Source of the DNA: Petralouisia muris
Lineage (GTDB): Bacteria; Bacillota; Clostridia; Lachnospirales; Lachnospiraceae
Direction of reading: 5' to 3'
NCBI RefSeq assembly: GCF_004793545.1
Contig: NZ_SRYA01000023.1
Coordinates: 19,378-83,377 of the forward strand
Length of the DNA: 64,000 nt
Made by a program: the position numbers and the translations under genes
Notes under the pieces: model-generated
Databases searched by the model: none
What the model was told of the DNA's origin: nothing
Seen by the model: the letters and a program-made list of their open reading frames with translations, nothing else
Part shown: positions 61,976 to 64,000 of the stretch, one piece after another
Layout of the letters: every line of letters begins with the position of its first letter
Position numbering within the stretch: position 1 is the stretch's first letter

Positions 61976-64000
61976 TTACTTTATTCTAAGTTTTATACTT
62001 GCCTTTTTATTAGTTCCGTCAATTGACATTGCTTTGATTGTTACCGTCTTACCTTTTCCTGCTTTTTTGGCAGTTACTACGCCTTTTGTACTTACCGCTG
62101 CATATTTTTTATTGGAAGTGGTCCAAACTAATGTTTTATTGACATCCTTTCCAGTAACAGACACTGAGGTTTTTAACGCAATTTTCTTCCCAGCTGCAAT
62201 TTTTTTGCTATCGCTCTTTATGACGATTTTCTTTATCGCATGATTTACCACAATAATCTGATAAGTTCCTGATATTCCGGAACCGTCTTTGGCTGATGCT
62301 CTGATGACTGCAGTCCCTTTTCCTCTGGCGGTTACCAGTCCTTTATCATCCACTGAAGCGACTGCTTCTTTAGAAGAAGTCCATTCCAAGCTTTTATCTG
62401 CCGCATTGGCCGGAGCCACAACCGCTTTGAGCTGAACCGTCTTTCCTTTGGCCAGTTGCTTTATAGAGCCATCCAAAGTTATTCCGTTTACCTTTATCTG
62501 ATTCGAAACCTGTGTATTCACTTTCTTTAATTCCTGATAAGCTTTTTTCAACGCTTCAATAGCCTGATTTACCTCTGTTTCTGAATAACTTCCTTTCTTC
62601 TGCAAATCCAGCAAAGCCTGACAAGCTTTTTGGTAAGCATCCCAACTTTCCTTGGTATATTTTTCTTTCTCGCTGTCTGCCACAGTATAATCCTTAGCCG
62701 CCTGGTCTATTGCAGCTTTTAATTCCTCCGGGTTTGGCCCTGGGTTTGGCTCCGGACTAGGAACCGGGTTTTCCTTCTCTTCTAATTTTTGGTGTGCATC
62801 CTGCAATGCCTCAATAGCTGTATTCAACTGTTCTTCCGTATACCCACTCCCCAGGTTCTGCACTGCTTGATATGCTGTCCAATATGCATTCCAACTTCCT
62901 TCTGTATAGAAATCCTTATTGCTTTCTTCTATTTTATAGGTATCCAGCGCACCCTGACGAACAGAATCCAGTGTAACCAATCCTTTTTCTGCTGCAACAA
63001 GTCTGTCAAACGCTTCTTTTGCCTGTTCTGCTGAAACATTTTCTTTCTTTAATACATTTTCCGCCACGGTCAAAGCAGACTGAAATCCGAGCCAACTTGC
63101 ACTGGTATATGTGACAGGAAGCAGCTCTTTTTTAGCAAGATACAATTCCCTAAGTTCTGCTTTAACATCTTCCGTTACAATTAATGTAAAATTGCAGTTC
63201 CCTGTCTTTTTTCCCTCACTCTCAGACGCTGTAATAGTTACAGTATATTCCCCCTTTGCAATTCCCTCCGCTATTTTTAACTGATGGGTTGTATGATCCC
63301 AAGTAATCTTTCCACCACCAGTATTTCCAGATAATTCTACTATTGGATTCTCAAAGCCCAAAACGGCAAAACTGTCTGTTTCTGCTGATGCATACCCTTC
63401 CTGCAGTCTCATGGTCGCCGGACCTTTGACTTCAGGCTGCTGAGGCACGTTCAGAAGAATTGCCGGAGCCATATCTGATGTGGCTTTCTCATATTTCCCC
63501 GTACCTTTACCGTCTGTGCCAAGGGCGCCTTCCCTGCTGACAAAATAGTGCTCCAATCCTGCAGAATCATTTACCGCTAATGTTAATGACTTTGTATTCT
63601 TCTCCAAAGCAGCATTGATAAAATCTGTAATATCAATATTTATCGGGCTTCCGTTAATAGGGAAATCCTTTTTCGGTTTATCATTTTTATCTTTTGCCCA
63701 TTCTTCCCCTAACTCATATTCCTGAGACTTCCTTACTGCATTTTCCTCAACAGTAAAAGTTGGTCTATTATTCCAACTAAGTTCTGTTTCACTCCATTCT
63801 GTATCTTCCACCACTGCCGCCTGCAAAACAGCTTTCTTTCCTATCTCCGACTCTTTTCGGAATGTAATATATGTTAAGGAAAGTTCTGCCTGATCGTACT
63901 GTCCTTTCTTCTCCTCCATACCTGATATTACTTTGGCGGTTAAATATCGACAATGCCTATGGTGTTCCGGATGAATATTTGGTATCATATAATTATGGAG
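61976..64000 (-). CDS. Multidomain cell-surface protein, 5' end cut by window edge
   Basis: The frame is open to base 64000, so the start lies outside and the ATG at 63988 is not taken as real. From the N-terminal side: a DNRLRE-type beta-sandwich (WSETELSWNNRPTF), a cadherin-like/Ig segment (WDHTTHQLKIAEGIAKGEYT), three FIVAR-type helical repeats (each with a Y-T/S-x-x-S-W-x-x-Y or F motif), a Pro-rich spacer (NPVPSPEPNPGPNPEE), and two bacterial Ig-like group 2 domains at the end. No sortase signal or membrane helix at the C-terminus. Such proteins are often glycosidases or adhesins; no catalytic domain is visible here. Confidence 0.85.
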   Translation of the reverse strand, partial: LHNYMIPNIHPEHHRHCRYLTAKVISGMEEKKGQYDQAELSLTYITFRKESEIGKKAVLQAAVVEDTEWSETELSWNNRPTFTVEENAVRKSQEYELGEEWAKDKNDKPKKDFPINGSPINIDITDFINAALEKNTKSLTLAVNDSAGLEHYFVSREGALGTDGKGTGKYEKATSDMAPAILLNVPQQPEVKGPATMRLQEGYASAETDSFAVLGFENPIVELSGNTGGGKITWDHTTHQLKIAEGIAKGEYTVTITASESEGKKTGNCNFTLIVTEDVKAELRELYLAKKELLPVTYTSASWLGFQSALTVAENVLKKENVSAEQAKEAFDRLVAAEKGLVTLDSVRQGALDTYKIEESNKDFYTEGSWNAYWTAYQAVQNLGSGYTEEQLNTAIEALQDAHQKLEEKENPVPSPEPNPGPNPEELKAAIDQAAKDYTVADSEKEKYTKESWDAYQKACQALLDLQKKGSYSETEVNQAIEALKKAYQELKKVNTQVSNQIKVNGITLDGSIKQLAKGKTVQLKAVVAPANAADKSLEWTSSKEAVASVDDKGLVTARGKGTAVIRASAKDGSGISGTYQIIVVNHAIKKIVIKSDSKKIAAGKKIALKTSVSVTGKDVNKTLVWTTSNKKYAAVSTKGVVTAKKAGKGKTVTIKAMSIDGTNKKASIKLRIK

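Noticed and set aside
63986..63988. ATG 63988 as start of the surface protein
   Set aside because: No signal peptide or ribosome site follows from it, the first domain is already under way and the frame stays open to the window edge.

Overview
The window looks like chromosome from a Gram-positive, spore-former-lineage anaerobe of the Clostridia, most likely Lachnospiraceae. Reasons: moderate GC with AT-rich intergenic gaps, strong AGGAGG-type ribosome sites, the dgt-dnaG-rpoD-trmK-nif3 order of Firmicutes, the anaerobic Clostridia-style pyrB-pyrI pair, butanol-type iron alcohol dehydrogenases, and lipoproteins with short N-regions. The species is not identified from sequence alone. Almost all genes lie on the minus strand; the plus-strand exceptions are larB-larC, a PF06541 membrane protein, pyrB-pyrI and an ABC-transporter fragment.

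Layout. 1-5.6 kb: a redox cluster (two iron-type alcohol dehydrogenase paralogues, one of which has lost all four metal ligands; a double-flavodoxin lipoprotein; an alpha/beta-hydrolase lipoprotein) with a LysR regulator upstream. 5.6-12.4 kb: recQ, then a graveyard of broken genes (AAA-ATPase, IS110 transposase, ABC exporter), then a Rad3/DinG-type helicase with an N-terminal nuclease-like domain. 12.5-18.4 kb: a Crh-like HPr protein, larBC (nickel-pincer cofactor), a lipoprotein, a membrane protein and pyrBI. 18.5-22.1 kb: a TetR-controlled ABC exporter, a zinc-ribbon membrane protein and the RNase P RNA. 22.1-29.8 kb: housekeeping block (nucleoside kinase, nif3, trmK, rpoD, dnaG, dgt) that carries an unusual 89-bp palindromic tandem repeat between rpoD and dnaG; a diverged copy lies at 10 kb. 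29.9-33 kb: decayed IS1182, two tRNA-Leu genes, a decayed lactate dehydrogenase and a GNAT. 33-37 kb: a c-di-GMP GGDEF-EAL protein translationally coupled to a HEAT-repeat RNA methyltransferase, and a membrane-anchored amidase. 37-54 kb: hemL, hemB, a TetM-like GTPase fused to a Rae1-like nuclease, a hybrid sensor kinase with an orphan solute-binding protein, and a corrinoid block (sirC, cbiC, cobO, cobQ, cobD) with a chemotaxis receptor in its middle. 53.7-58.5 kb: a two-component system plus ABC exporter operon. 58.6-64 kb: ferredoxin-type aldo/keto reductase, AAA-ATPase/PD-(D/E)XK protein, a small unknown protein, and a large cell-surface protein cut by the window edge.

The genes connect as follows: hemL and hemB feed the tetrapyrrole precursor that sirC commits to sirohydrochlorin/corrin, which cbiC, cobO, cobQ and cobD carry towards adenosylcobalamin. 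The strongest lead for an undescribed system is the 894-residue fusion of a ribosomal-protection-type GTPase with a Rae1/YacP-type A-site mRNA nuclease (39.7-42.4 kb). Other leads are the metal-less alcohol dehydrogenase, the palindromic intergenic repeat family with compensatory stem changes, and a tRNA-Leu with an A34 anticodon. No CRISPR array, rRNA or intact transposon was seen.
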